Shown in pieces: positions 1-6,475 of a stretch of 13,451 nucleotides of DNA. How positions within the stretch are numbered: position 1 is the stretch's first letter; each line of letters opens with the position of its first letter. The position numbers and the translations under genes were made by a program. The stretch covers positions 1 through 13,451 of the forward strand of contig CAZUTK010000074.1 in assembly GCA_964623265.1 (NCBI GenBank), written 5' to 3'. The notes beneath the pieces were generated by a model. It was not told where the DNA came from and did not search any database. It saw only the letters and a list, made by a program, of their open reading frames with translations. The stretch is from CAZUTK01 sp964623265 (GTDB lineage: Bacteria > Electryoneota > B3-LCP).

Positions 1-1377
1 GGTGTTTTAAATGCATCAGAACGGGCGCGAAGTCTTGAGCTCCTGGATCATCTGAGGCGCGGCCAAGCAGACCGGGAAGCCGGCTTGGATTCGCTGAGTC
101 AGCGGAATTTGCGGATACTGGATGGCGATATCAACCGGTTTCGCCTGCAAAGAAAGCAGCTTCTCAAGAAAGGAAAACCGCTGACAACTCCTGAATCTGA
201 CGTCTTATGGGATATTACCGCTAAGCTCGATTCCCTCGAAAACCGCAAACTGAAACTGTTAGATGAAATTGAGTTTCAACATCCAGGTTATCGCTCTCTG
301 TTGATGGTTCCGGATCCGGAAGTCGAGACAGCGCTTCAACTTCTCCAATCGGATGAAGCGATTCTGGATTTTATTCCGATTCAGAGATGGACCTTTGCTA
401 ATGAAGCGCAGTATCTAATGCTACTGGTGAAAAACGACGGCATCAAATCTTTTCCGGTTCAGATCCCCCCGGATTCACTATCAGCGCTGGTATTGCAACT
501 CAGAAATCGTATCCATAGAAAGCTGACCGTGGCGGATGAATGCCGGCGGCTCTATCGAATTCTTTTCGCGCCGGTAGCCAAAGACCTGAGCGGCATCGAA
601 AACCTCATCATCTGTCCTACTGGTGTCCTGAAGTATCTTCCTTTCGCCTGCCTGCAGGATGAAGCCGGCGAATCCCTGCTGGATCAATACCGCATTGCTC
701 AGATCAATTCCATCGTTGCATGGAGGCACTGCCGGCAGCAGGCTCTGGATAAGGTCACAGAAAAGCGCAACGCGGTGTTAGCCATCGGTGACCCAGCGGC
801 TTCGATTGAAACAGACCGGCCGACCTATGTTCGCAACGAACTGGATGCGGTAATCGAAGCATACCCGGGATCCAGAGAAATGCCCGGTTATGAAATCCGG
901 ATGCCGGATCTCATTATCAATTTATCCAAATACAACATCATCCATTTTGCCTCACATTGCAGATCTATCCCGAAAAACCCGCTGAGTACCAGCTTGATCC
1001 AAACAAACTCAGAAAAAAGTTCGGAAAACCTGGCAGTGCGGGATGTTTTCAGAGTAAAGCTGAATCTATGTCAGCTGACGGTATTTTCAGCATTCGATTA
1101 TTCTCCGGATGCGTCCGACGACGGTTCGGAAATCACCGTCCTGAACGACGCATTCCACTACGCAGGTGCGCCTCGCATTCTGTCCACGCTCTGGAAGACA
1201 GACGATCTGGCGACTGCGGTTCTTATGAAGCGATTTTATCGTTATCTACATTCTGGAGACGCTCCTGGACTCGCATTGCAAAAGGCGCAGCAAATAGTGC
1301 GAGAACGGATTCACAGCCATCCCGCCTACTGGGCGGCGTTCACCCTGTATGGAGAATCAGAAGGCGTGCTTCGCTGA
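1..1377 (+). CDS. CHAT-domain protein (3' part; likely TPR-CHAT), catalytic Cys replaced
   Basis: The frame is open from the first base, so the gene starts upstream; a TTG at 85 is not a convincing start. At least 458 residues are present. The C-terminal part is a CHAT (caspase-like, HetF-associated with TPRs) domain: the strand and turn PTGVLKYLPFACL (about 613-651), the His motif HFASHC (His codon 955-957), then LCQLTVFSAF (1066-1095) and the family ending with AGAPRILSTLWKTDD and YWAAFTLYG. In active CHAT proteases the sequence after the strand is SAC-E-T; here it is S-A-F-D-Y, so the nucleophilic Cys is Phe (TTC, 1093-1095) while the His is kept. The helical segment before the domain (ERARSLELLDHLRRG) resembles the end of a TPR region, as usual in the family. 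It is followed 61 bp downstream by a FecR gene. Probably a non-catalytic scaffold or pseudo-protease; the family call is firm, the function is inferred. Confidence 0.85.
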   Translation, partial: GVLNASERARSLELLDHLRRGQADREAGLDSLSQRNLRILDGDINRFRLQRKQLLKKGKPLTTPESDVLWDITAKLDSLENRKLKLLDEIEFQHPGYRSLLMVPDPEVETALQLLQSDEAILDFIPIQRWTFANEAQYLMLLVKNDGIKSFPVQIPPDSLSALVLQLRNRIHRKLTVADECRRLYRILFAPVAKDLSGIENLIICPTGVLKYLPFACLQDEAGESLLDQYRIAQINSIVAWRHCRQQALDKVTEKRNAVLAIGDPAASIETDRPTYVRNELDAVIEAYPGSREMPGYEIRMPDLIINLSKYNIIHFASHCRSIPKNPLSTSLIQTNSEKSSENLAVRDVFRVKLNLCQLTVFSAFDYSPDASDDGSEITVLNDAFHYAGAPRILSTLWKTDDLATAVLMKRFYRYLHSGDAPGLALQKAQQIVRERIHSHPAYWAAFTLYGESEGVLR

Positions 1378-1438
1378 TTGGATTTGAAGACAGCAAGCAT
1401 TACAAACTGAAAATAGACAGTCATTCGAGGATATCACC

Positions 1439-2263
1439 ATGAAAAAAGCAATTCTGATGATTCTTATCAGCACATCCGTTTCATTCACCGCTGGTCTCGC
1501 GCAGGATCCGTCACCGCCGGTGGAACAAACCGCGGCGGACACTTCTATGACTTCTTCGGTTTCAGCCGAAACGGCGAAGGAAGGCGCGCGCGGGGAAGTA
1601 ACCTACGTGGAAGGACGGGCGCGGAAACAACCGCTGCAGTCGGAAGAGTGGTTGACCGCCGAAAAAGGGAGCGCGGTTGTCAGCGGTGATAAAGTGAGAA
1701 CGCTGCGCGAATCCCGGGCAGAACTCGAGCTGATGAAGCTTGACATCATCCGCCTGGCACCGATGACGACCATCGACATCGTGAAGCTCTACGAAGAGAC
1801 CAAAGAAGGACGGGACGAGACGCAGATCAATGTGGATCAAGGCAATATCTGGGCGCTGGTCGGAAAAGTAAAGGAAGATGCGGAATTCAATATCTCCACT
1901 CCGGTAGCCGGCGCGGCAATCACCGGCACGAGATTCAGGATCGAGGTGGAAGAAGATTCCAGCACTCTGCTGAAAGTTTATGAAGGTGAAGTGAAGATCA
2001 CCAATGCTCCCGGCAATAAGACGTTGCAGCCGCAAGCATTGCCGCAAAAGGAGAGGAAACAAATCGAAGGTCCGAAGCGGATTCAAGGTCCCCGCCAAGT
2101 CAGTTTTGAGGAATGGTACTACATCGTGAAAAATATGCAACAGATCCGCATAGCTAAATCCGGGGAATTAGTTTCATCCGGTTCCTTTTCGCAGGACGAT
2201 GCGGATGAACAAACCGACTGGGTGAAATGGAATCTGGAGCGGGATAAAAAGCTGGGGCGATGA
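1439..2263 (+). CDS. Secreted FecR-domain protein
   Basis: 274 residues. The start is supported by GAGG at 1427-1430, eight bases upstream. Residues 1-21 form a signal peptide (MKKAILMILI, hydrophobic core, ending G-L-A before Q22), followed by a Ser/Thr/Ala-rich linker to about residue 50. Residues 53-190 are a FecR domain: VTYVEGRARK, a W-L-TAEKGSAVVSGDKVRT segment, LAPMTTIDI, then the hallmark STPVAGAAITGTRFRIEV (153-170) and VYEGEVKI. No transmembrane anti-sigma N-terminal region is present, so this is the periplasmic or secreted form of the domain, not the classical FecR sigma regulator. The C-terminal 80 residues are charged and unassigned. It follows the CHAT gene by 61 bp in the same direction; CHAT and FecR proteins often sit together in envelope-associated gene sets. 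The ligand is unknown. Confidence 0.85.
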   Translation: MKKAILMILISTSVSFTAGLAQDPSPPVEQTAADTSMTSSVSAETAKEGARGEVTYVEGRARKQPLQSEEWLTAEKGSAVVSGDKVRTLRESRAELELMKLDIIRLAPMTTIDIVKLYEETKEGRDETQINVDQGNIWALVGKVKEDAEFNISTPVAGAAITGTRFRIEVEEDSSTLLKVYEGEVKITNAPGNKTLQPQALPQKERKQIEGPKRIQGPRQVSFEEWYYIVKNMQQIRIAKSGELVSSGSFSQDDADEQTDWVKWNLERDKKLGR

Positions 2264-2306
2264 TCGCAGCGGTTGAGAAGGCTTCTGTTTAAATATAATT
2301 TGAAAT

Positions 2307-2339
2307 TTGACTTGCAATGAATAGCCGAAATGATATAAA
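2307..2339 (+). promoter_or_regulatory. Candidate promoter for the LPP20-like gene
   Basis: TTGACT (2307-2312) is a good -35 match. AT-rich GATATAAA (2332-2339) follows at a somewhat long spacing: 19 bases to GATATA, 21 to TATAAA. It lies in the 165-bp gap before the gene at 2429, the longest gap in the plus-strand set. The spacing makes it only a moderate candidate. Confidence 0.4.
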
Positions 2340-2428
2340 TTCAACCGGATAAAAGACGGAAGCCGTTCTTCCCATCCTTCGGGATTCAGGTGTCAACCGA
2401 TAGATAGGGATTTCCCTGAGGAGGAATT

Positions 2429-3235
2429 ATGAGTAGAATCAACGTATGGGGACTCTGCGGCTTAATCTTGCTGTTCGCAGGGGTTTCCGCATCGGCGCAG
2501 GAAGTTATCCAGCAGATCGGTGTCAACGGATCTGTAGACTTCACAAATCGCACCGTGACGGCGACTGGTATCGGCGTATCCGGCGGCATGGGCGGTCGCG
2601 CCGGCGTGATTCGAGCCGCTAAAATGGATGCATTGCGCAATTTGCTGGAAACGATCAACGGAATCGCGTTGACCTCCACGACGACGGTTGAAAATCAGAT
2701 GTTGGCGAGCGATGTCGTAAAGACTCGCGTAGAAGGCATTGCGAAGAATTATCGCATGGTTGGACCGGAACGATATTACGACGACGGTTCCATCGAAGTA
2801 ACGATCGAAATGAGTCTGGATGGTCCCTTTTTAGAAGCGGTTCTGCCCCAAGAAATGGGGGGAGGACAGCCGCTCGCATCAGCGCGGAGCGACGTGGTTT
2901 ACACGGGCTTAATCATTGACGCTACAGGCTTGGGAGCTCGACCGGCGCTTGCGCCGCGAATCTTGAACGAAGATGGATATGAAGTTTATGGATCCAGTTT
3001 TGTCAGCAGGGATTGGGCGATTAGATACGGGATGATCGGATACGAGAAGGACCTGAAAGCCGCTCTGACAAACGACCGCGTCGCGGATCATCCGCTGGTG
3101 GCGAAGGGCTTGAAGGTCGCCGGCGCGAACAACGCGGATATCATCATCTCCAACGCGGATGCTCAAGCGTTGCACGGGATGAAGGACAACCTCAGCTTTC
3201 TGGAGAAGTGCCGAGTCATCATCGTTCTGGATTAA
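2429..3235 (+). CDS. LPP20-like / FlgT-N-like periplasmic protein
   Basis: 268 residues. A near-perfect AGGAGG at 2419-2424, four bases before the ATG, fixes the start. The signal peptide is residues 1-23 (core GLCGLILLFAGV, cleavage after A-S-A, before Q24). The mature start VNGSVDFTNRTVTATGIGV, the helix with repeated Ala and the RNLLETINGIAL turn, then VKTRVEGIAKNY and YDDGSIEVTIEMSL (about 33-130) are typical of the LPP20 fold, related to the N-terminal domain of flagellar FlgT. A second conserved part runs from YTGLIIDATGLGARPALAPRI (158-178) to the C-terminal EKCRVIIVLD. There is no lipobox, so it is a soluble periplasmic form. It sits between the FecR and TPR/SLH genes, 47 bp before the latter. 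Molecular role unknown; I recall such proteins as conserved in delta-proteobacteria and spirochaetes. Confidence 0.75.
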   Translation: MSRINVWGLCGLILLFAGVSASAQEVIQQIGVNGSVDFTNRTVTATGIGVSGGMGGRAGVIRAAKMDALRNLLETINGIALTSTTTVENQMLASDVVKTRVEGIAKNYRMVGPERYYDDGSIEVTIEMSLDGPFLEAVLPQEMGGGQPLASARSDVVYTGLIIDATGLGARPALAPRILNEDGYEVYGSSFVSRDWAIRYGMIGYEKDLKAALTNDRVADHPLVAKGLKVAGANNADIIISNADAQALHGMKDNLSFLEKCRVIIVLD

Positions 3236-3282
3236 TCATCCGATCGAAACTACAAACAGCCAGGGAACCGTAGGAGGATTCC

Positions 3283-4479
3283 ATGCGACGTACGCTTCTA
3301 CTTCTCACTTCCATCGCTTTCGGAATCTCGCTGCTGAGCAACAGCGGTTGTGGTCCGAAGCAGAGAACCAAAGAAGGATTGTTGGATACACCCGAATCGC
3401 ATTACAATCAGGGAATGAGAAAATTTGAGAGCGGCAATATAGATGAAGCAGAGGCGCAATTCTCGGATGCGATCTCGCTCAATTCGAAGTATGCACCCGC
3501 CTATGCGGGTTTAAGCCTCGTCAACGCCGTCAAAGGATCGGAAATCGCGGACGTCAAATCGAAAGAGAGAAAGCAGTATTTCGACAACGCGAAAAAGATG
3601 CTGGATAAAGCGAAAGGCCTCAATGACAAGGACGTCAACGTCTGGATCGCGCAAATCCGAACTGCTACGATTATGAAGCAAGATGAAGACTGGATCGAAG
3701 ATTGTCGGAAAGCGTTGGAAAAAGCTCTGAAAATCAATCCGAAGAGCGATGAAGCGTATTATTATATGGGACTGGCTTATAAGCAGGCATATGACTTCAA
3801 GCAATCCGAAGATATGCTTCGCCAAGCCATAGAGATCGACGGCGCTTGGTCGGAAAAGGCGGGAGATGCTCTGAAGACGGTGCATAAGATCGTCGAAGCG
3901 CAGCCCGGTACGAAATACGGAAAAATCATCGCATTGGAGAATAAGATCAATCGCGCCGACCTCGCGGTGCTGTTCATCGAAGAGCTGAACGTCGTCGAAC
4001 GCATTCAGCGCCGGGATGCTTCCACACAAGCTCCGGATCTTTCCTTCAAGGCGGAAAATCCGCTCGAATTCCCGCTGATGCAGCCCGCCGGCCAAGTGGA
4101 GATCCTGGACATCTCCGGCCATTGGGCGGAGTCTATGATTCGGGATTTCGTCCAAACCGGCTTATTCGATGTCATGCAGGATCATAAATTCTATCCCAAC
4201 ATGCCGGTGACACGCGTCGAATTCGCCGGCGCCGTGCAGCGGCTCATTTACATGGTCACCCGCGATCCGAGCATCTTTTCGAAGTATATCGGTGAAAAAG
4301 AATCCCACATCCGCGATATGCGCACGGATCACCCCTACTACGGCGCTGCCATGTTGGCGGTGGAAAGGGATATTATGGATCTGGATAAAATCAATGGTTA
4401 CTTCTATCCCGATCAAAACGTGAGCGGGCCAGACGCGCTCTTGATCATCCGAGATATAAAGAACGCGTTGAAGTGGTAG
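3283..4479 (+). CDS. TPR and SLH-domain lipoprotein
   Basis: 398 residues, start fixed by AGGAGG at 3272-3277. A hydrophobic leader (residues 4-19) ends in S-N-S-G-C23, a loose lipobox (Asn at -3 instead of Leu), so acylation at Cys23 is likely but not certain. TPR motifs: YNQGMRKFESGNIDEAEAQF to AYAGL (about 41-76), and KALKINPKSDEAYYYMGLAY to QAIEID (148-186). A half SLH motif NKINRADLAVLFIEEL (220-235) is followed by a clear S-layer homology unit LDISGHWAESMIRDFVQTGL to FYPNMPVTRVEFAGAVQRL (275-321) and a weaker second unit HIRDMRTDHPYYGAAML to YFYPDQNVSGPDALLIIRDI (342-392). In Gram-negative bacteria SLH domains bind secondary cell-wall or peptidoglycan polymers. A protein with both a lipid anchor and SLH could tether an envelope complex. 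It is the last gene before the terminator. Confidence 0.82.
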   Translation: MRRTLLLLTSIAFGISLLSNSGCGPKQRTKEGLLDTPESHYNQGMRKFESGNIDEAEAQFSDAISLNSKYAPAYAGLSLVNAVKGSEIADVKSKERKQYFDNAKKMLDKAKGLNDKDVNVWIAQIRTATIMKQDEDWIEDCRKALEKALKINPKSDEAYYYMGLAYKQAYDFKQSEDMLRQAIEIDGAWSEKAGDALKTVHKIVEAQPGTKYGKIIALENKINRADLAVLFIEELNVVERIQRRDASTQAPDLSFKAENPLEFPLMQPAGQVEILDISGHWAESMIRDFVQTGLFDVMQDHKFYPNMPVTRVEFAGAVQRLIYMVTRDPSIFSKYIGEKESHIRDMRTDHPYYGAAMLAVERDIMDLDKINGYFYPDQNVSGPDALLIIRDIKNALKW

Positions 4480-4501
4480 CCTCAACGCGGAACTATTGAC
4501 G

Positions 4502-4536
4502 GGGGCGGAATCGAAGCCGCCCCTCTTATTTTTTTA
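4502..4536 (+). terminator. Rho-independent terminator of the CHAT-FecR-LPP20-SLH gene set
   Basis: GGGGCGG (4502-4508) pairs perfectly with CCGCCCC (4517-4523) around an 8-base loop, followed by CTTATTTTTTT (4525-4535). The tract is T-rich only on the plus strand. The TAA stop of hemW on the other strand (4528-4526) lies inside this tract, so the hairpin separates two convergent units. Confidence 0.88.
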
Positions 4537-5731
4537 CGGCCAACAACCGCGCCGCGATTTCATCCGCCAACAATAAGCCTCTGTCGTTCGGGCGGAACGT
4601 GTTTCCCGAAAAGCTCCCCAACCCGGCTTCTTCCAATTTCTGCAGGATCGCCATCCATTCCGCAGGAACAGGACCGTACCCGTCGTGATATTCGTCGAGA
4701 TCCAATCCGTGTTCCTGACGCAAACTGAGATACACCCATTCCACACGGGAATCTTCTTCAGACAGATGTTCTTCATTCGCAGGCGGCTCCGCAGCGTTGG
4801 ACACCGCCCCTTGATATGCAGTAAGATCTGATGAATTCCAGCGACGGGTGACACCGTCGAAGCTGTGTGCGGATGGTCCCAAGCCGAGATAGCAGCCGCG
4901 CCGCCAATAATGCAGATTGTGGCGACATTCCGATCCGAGCAGCGCCCAATTGGAAACTTCGTAATGCCGGTATCCGTTTCGTCGCAGGCGGCGGGCGACG
5001 TGAAGGAGCAACTCAACGGTCGCTTCGGCGGAAAGGCGAACTCTATCGCCCTGCGCGGCTCGGCTCGCGAGACGTGTCCCCTCCTCCAGCGTCAAAGTGT
5101 AAAGTGAAATCGCTTCCGGTTGAAATGCAAAGAGCCGGTCGAGTTCTCGGTCCCAGCTATTCTTCGTTTCGAAAGGCGTACCAAGCATTAAATCCACAGA
5201 AATTCGCACCGATCTCGGCTCCTTCAGCAGTTGTAGAGCGGCTTCCGCCTCTGCAACGGTGTGGATTCGATCAAGGAATCTCAATCTCCGGTCGTCGAGA
5301 GCCTGGACCCCAAGGCTGACTCGATTGACGCCGGCTTCGCGAAATCCATCTAATTTTGCTCGATCCAGAGTGCCCGGATTGGCTTCCAGAGTGATTTCGA
5401 TATCCGTTGCCGGCTCAAAAAAACGAAAAACCGTCTTTAGGATCCCGTGAACTTGGTCAGGATCAAGCAAAGACGGCGTTCCCCCACCGAAATAGACGGA
5501 AATGAGCTTTCTTCCCAGCCAATCCGCGGATCGCAACCGCAACTCCTGGATGATCAGATCTGGATACGCTGCAATCTGCGCGGAATCCGCATCTGCGATC
5601 GAGTAGAATGCGCAATATGAACAGCGCCGAACGCAAAACGGCGTATGGATGTACAGTGAGAAATCTGTGGTTTTCTCAGGTTTCGGATAGCTCTGGCTCA
5701 GGTGTGATTTCCGCTTTATTCGTTTGCTCAT
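4526..5731 (-). CDS. hemW: HemW, radical-SAM haem chaperone (HemN-like)
   Basis: 401 residues from the chosen ATG at 5731, which has AGGGG just upstream. The frame is open further to an ATG at 5815, but that extension is Arg-rich and overlaps the upstream gene more. The radical-SAM cluster motif is C33-V-R-R-C37-S-Y-C40 (CX3CX2C) in LYIHTPFCVRRCSYCAFYS. SAM-binding GGGTPS is at 82-87, EANPGT follows at about 117, and GVNRVSLGVQ is at 135-144. The haem-binding HNxxYW motif that separates HemW from true coproporphyrinogen dehydrogenase HemN is present as HNLHYW (271-276), followed by GLGPSAHSF. HemW inserts haem into respiratory proteins; it is often misnamed an oxygen-independent coproporphyrinogen III oxidase. 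The C-terminal HemN_C region (about 320-395) is complete. It is the last gene of the minus-strand operon and overlaps the upstream 113-residue gene by 56 bp. Confidence 0.92.
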   Translation of the reverse strand: MSKRIKRKSHLSQSYPKPEKTTDFSLYIHTPFCVRRCSYCAFYSIADADSAQIAAYPDLIIQELRLRSADWLGRKLISVYFGGGTPSLLDPDQVHGILKTVFRFFEPATDIEITLEANPGTLDRAKLDGFREAGVNRVSLGVQALDDRRLRFLDRIHTVAEAEAALQLLKEPRSVRISVDLMLGTPFETKNSWDRELDRLFAFQPEAISLYTLTLEEGTRLASRAAQGDRVRLSAEATVELLLHVARRLRRNGYRHYEVSNWALLGSECRHNLHYWRRGCYLGLGPSAHSFDGVTRRWNSSDLTAYQGAVSNAAEPPANEEHLSEEDSRVEWVYLSLRQEHGLDLDEYHDGYGPVPAEWMAILQKLEEAGLGSFSGNTFRPNDRGLLLADEIAARLLAVKK

Positions 5732-6017
5732 TATCCCCTGGATCCCCCGGAGGATTTCCTTTGGGGCTCGTCTGTGCGTGGTACAGCGCCTTTGCCTCCG
5801 GTGAGATATGCACACGATCCATAATTACCTGGTTCTTCTGCACGCCTTCGAGCTTACCGTGCAGACGATCGGCATCTATATGATCAATCATATTGCCGCC
5901 GCGCTCTGAATTGACGATGTTCTTCAGGAGCTGATTTCGTTCAGCCGCGGTCTGAACGCCTTGCAGTTGATTTCTCAACCGATCCGACAGGATCTGAGTT
6001 ACTTTTGTCTGTTCCAT
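5676..6017 (-). CDS. Hypothetical 113-residue protein with internal repeat
   Basis: The ATG at 6017 is preferred over an in-frame GTG at 6023 because GGGGGGAG (6030-6023) ends five bases before it. No signal peptide or membrane segment is seen, so it is probably cytoplasmic. Two copies of an amphipathic motif occur: DRLRNQLQGVQ (residues 12-22) and DRLHGKLEGVQ (50-60), each followed by a charged helix-like stretch. Then comes DRVHISPEAKALYHAQ (67-82) and a low-complexity tail rich in Pro, Gly, Glu and Asp (83-113). The V-x-I-S-x-E-A-K-x-L pattern is reminiscent of the C-terminal part of FlgM-type anti-sigma factors, but the match is short and I do not assign it. It lies between a 54-residue gene (40-bp gap) and hemW (56-bp overlap) on one transcript. 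Confidence 0.68.
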   Translation of the reverse strand: MEQTKVTQILSDRLRNQLQGVQTAAERNQLLKNIVNSERGGNMIDHIDADRLHGKLEGVQKNQVIMDRVHISPEAKALYHAQTSPKGNPPGDPGDNEQTNKAEITPEPELSET

Positions 6018-6031
6018 TATCACTCCCCCCT

Positions 6032-6049
6032 GCTGATTTTGCTGATTTT
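6032..6049. repeat. 9-bp tandem duplication
   Basis: GCTGATTTT occurs twice head to tail (6032-6040 and 6041-6049), between the 54-residue gene and the ribosome site of the 113-residue gene. It is probably a slippage product with no proven role. Confidence 0.7.
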
Positions 6050-6057
6050 ATGACCTT

Positions 6058-6222
6058 TCACACAATGATATCAACATATAAGCCTTTGCCCTCTTCGGGC
6101 GGTGGTTCCTGACTTCGATCCAGTTCTTCCGCTTCCTTTCTGCGTTCCTCAGGGTAAAAACGCTTGGGCGAAATTTCCCGCGCAGGGATCTCCTTCCGTA
6201 CAGGATATATCGTTTCGCTCAT
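6058..6222 (-). CDS. Small hypothetical protein, 54 residues
   Basis: A short gene easily missed by length filters. ATG at 6222 has GGAGGT (6234-6229) six bases upstream, and the TGA stop is at 6060-6058. The product starts MSETIYPVRKEIPAREIS and continues with a highly charged middle (KRFYPEERRKEAEELDRSQ), a PPPEEGKG turn and a hydrophobic C-terminus GLYVDIIV. No membrane segment or signal peptide is seen. The strong ribosome site, sensible amino-acid composition and tight spacing (40 bp) to the next gene in the same direction support it as real. It is the first gene of the operon that continues into the 113-residue gene and hemW. I do not recognise the family; the charged body with a beta-like tail suggests a small binding or adaptor protein, which is inference. 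Confidence 0.62.
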   Translation of the reverse strand: MSETIYPVRKEIPAREISPKRFYPEERRKEAEELDRSQEPPPEEGKGLYVDIIV

Positions 6223-6263
6223 CACCACACCTCCACTCGAAGTTTCAAGAATCTATATTATCC

Positions 6264-6284
6264 TTTTCCGGTATTTTCGGAAAA
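6264..6284. repeat. Inverted repeat upstream of the small-gene operon
   Basis: TTTTCCG (6264-6270) and CGGAAAA (6278-6284) are exact inverse complements separated by GTATTTT. The position, about 40-60 bp before the 54-residue gene start and between promoter-like hexamers, suits an operator, but no regulator is identified. Confidence 0.5.
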
Positions 6285-6454
6285 ACTTGCCTTACTATAT
6301 GGTAAAAAGAGGATCGAATAGCTGAGATATGATTTCTAATTATTTGATTATTATAATTATAAAAAAAGATTTCCTGTAAATTTATGTCTCGATATTAAGT
6401 GTGTGCAAAAAATTTGCCAGCGCTACAACGACTTTATACAGAAAACGAACTTTA

Positions 6455-6474
6455 CGGGGGGATGACGCCCCCCG
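6455..6474 (-). terminator. Candidate terminator hairpin after the TPR glycosyltransferase gene
   Basis: CGGGGGG (6455-6461) and CCCCCCG (6468-6474) form a perfect 7-bp GC stem with a 6-base loop, beginning one base after the TAA stop at 6478-6476. On the minus strand it is followed by TAAAGTTCGTTTTC, a poor T-tract, so termination may be partial. Confidence 0.55.
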
Positions 6475-6475
6475 C

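Larger units (their letters stand above)
6223..6475. promoter_or_regulatory. AT-rich intergenic region with operon promoter candidate
   Basis: This 253-bp stretch has no supported gene. Next to the 54-residue gene, the minus strand has TTTTTC (6284-6279 region) 17 bases before GATAAT (about 6261-6256), a weak promoter candidate. The spacer holds an inverted repeat, TTTTCCG (6264-6270) and CGGAAAA (6278-6284), with a 7-base loop. Further upstream (6320-6385) the DNA is very AT-rich, with a perfect palindrome TTATAATTATAA (6351-6362) that contains TATAAT on both strands and an A7 run at 6361-6367. The far end (6455-6474) is the hairpin after the glycosyltransferase gene. Confidence 0.4.

Noticed and set aside
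1375..1411. Possible Sec read-through at the TGA ending the CHAT gene
   Set aside because: The protein already ends like other CHAT domains, the extension is about 11 residues without a redox motif, and no SECIS-like stem was seen.
957..1442. A 161-residue plus-strand frame over the CHAT domain
   Set aside because: Cys- and Arg-rich shadow of the CHAT gene; the CHAT frame carries the family motifs to its own stop.
2275..2292. AGAAG/CTTCT inverted repeat after the FecR gene as a terminator
   Set aside because: Only one base between arms and no T-tract; too small to fold.
3511..4155. A 214-residue minus-strand frame within the TPR/SLH gene
   Set aside because: Lies antisense to a gene with clear TPR and SLH motifs and strong SD; composition is that of a shadow frame.
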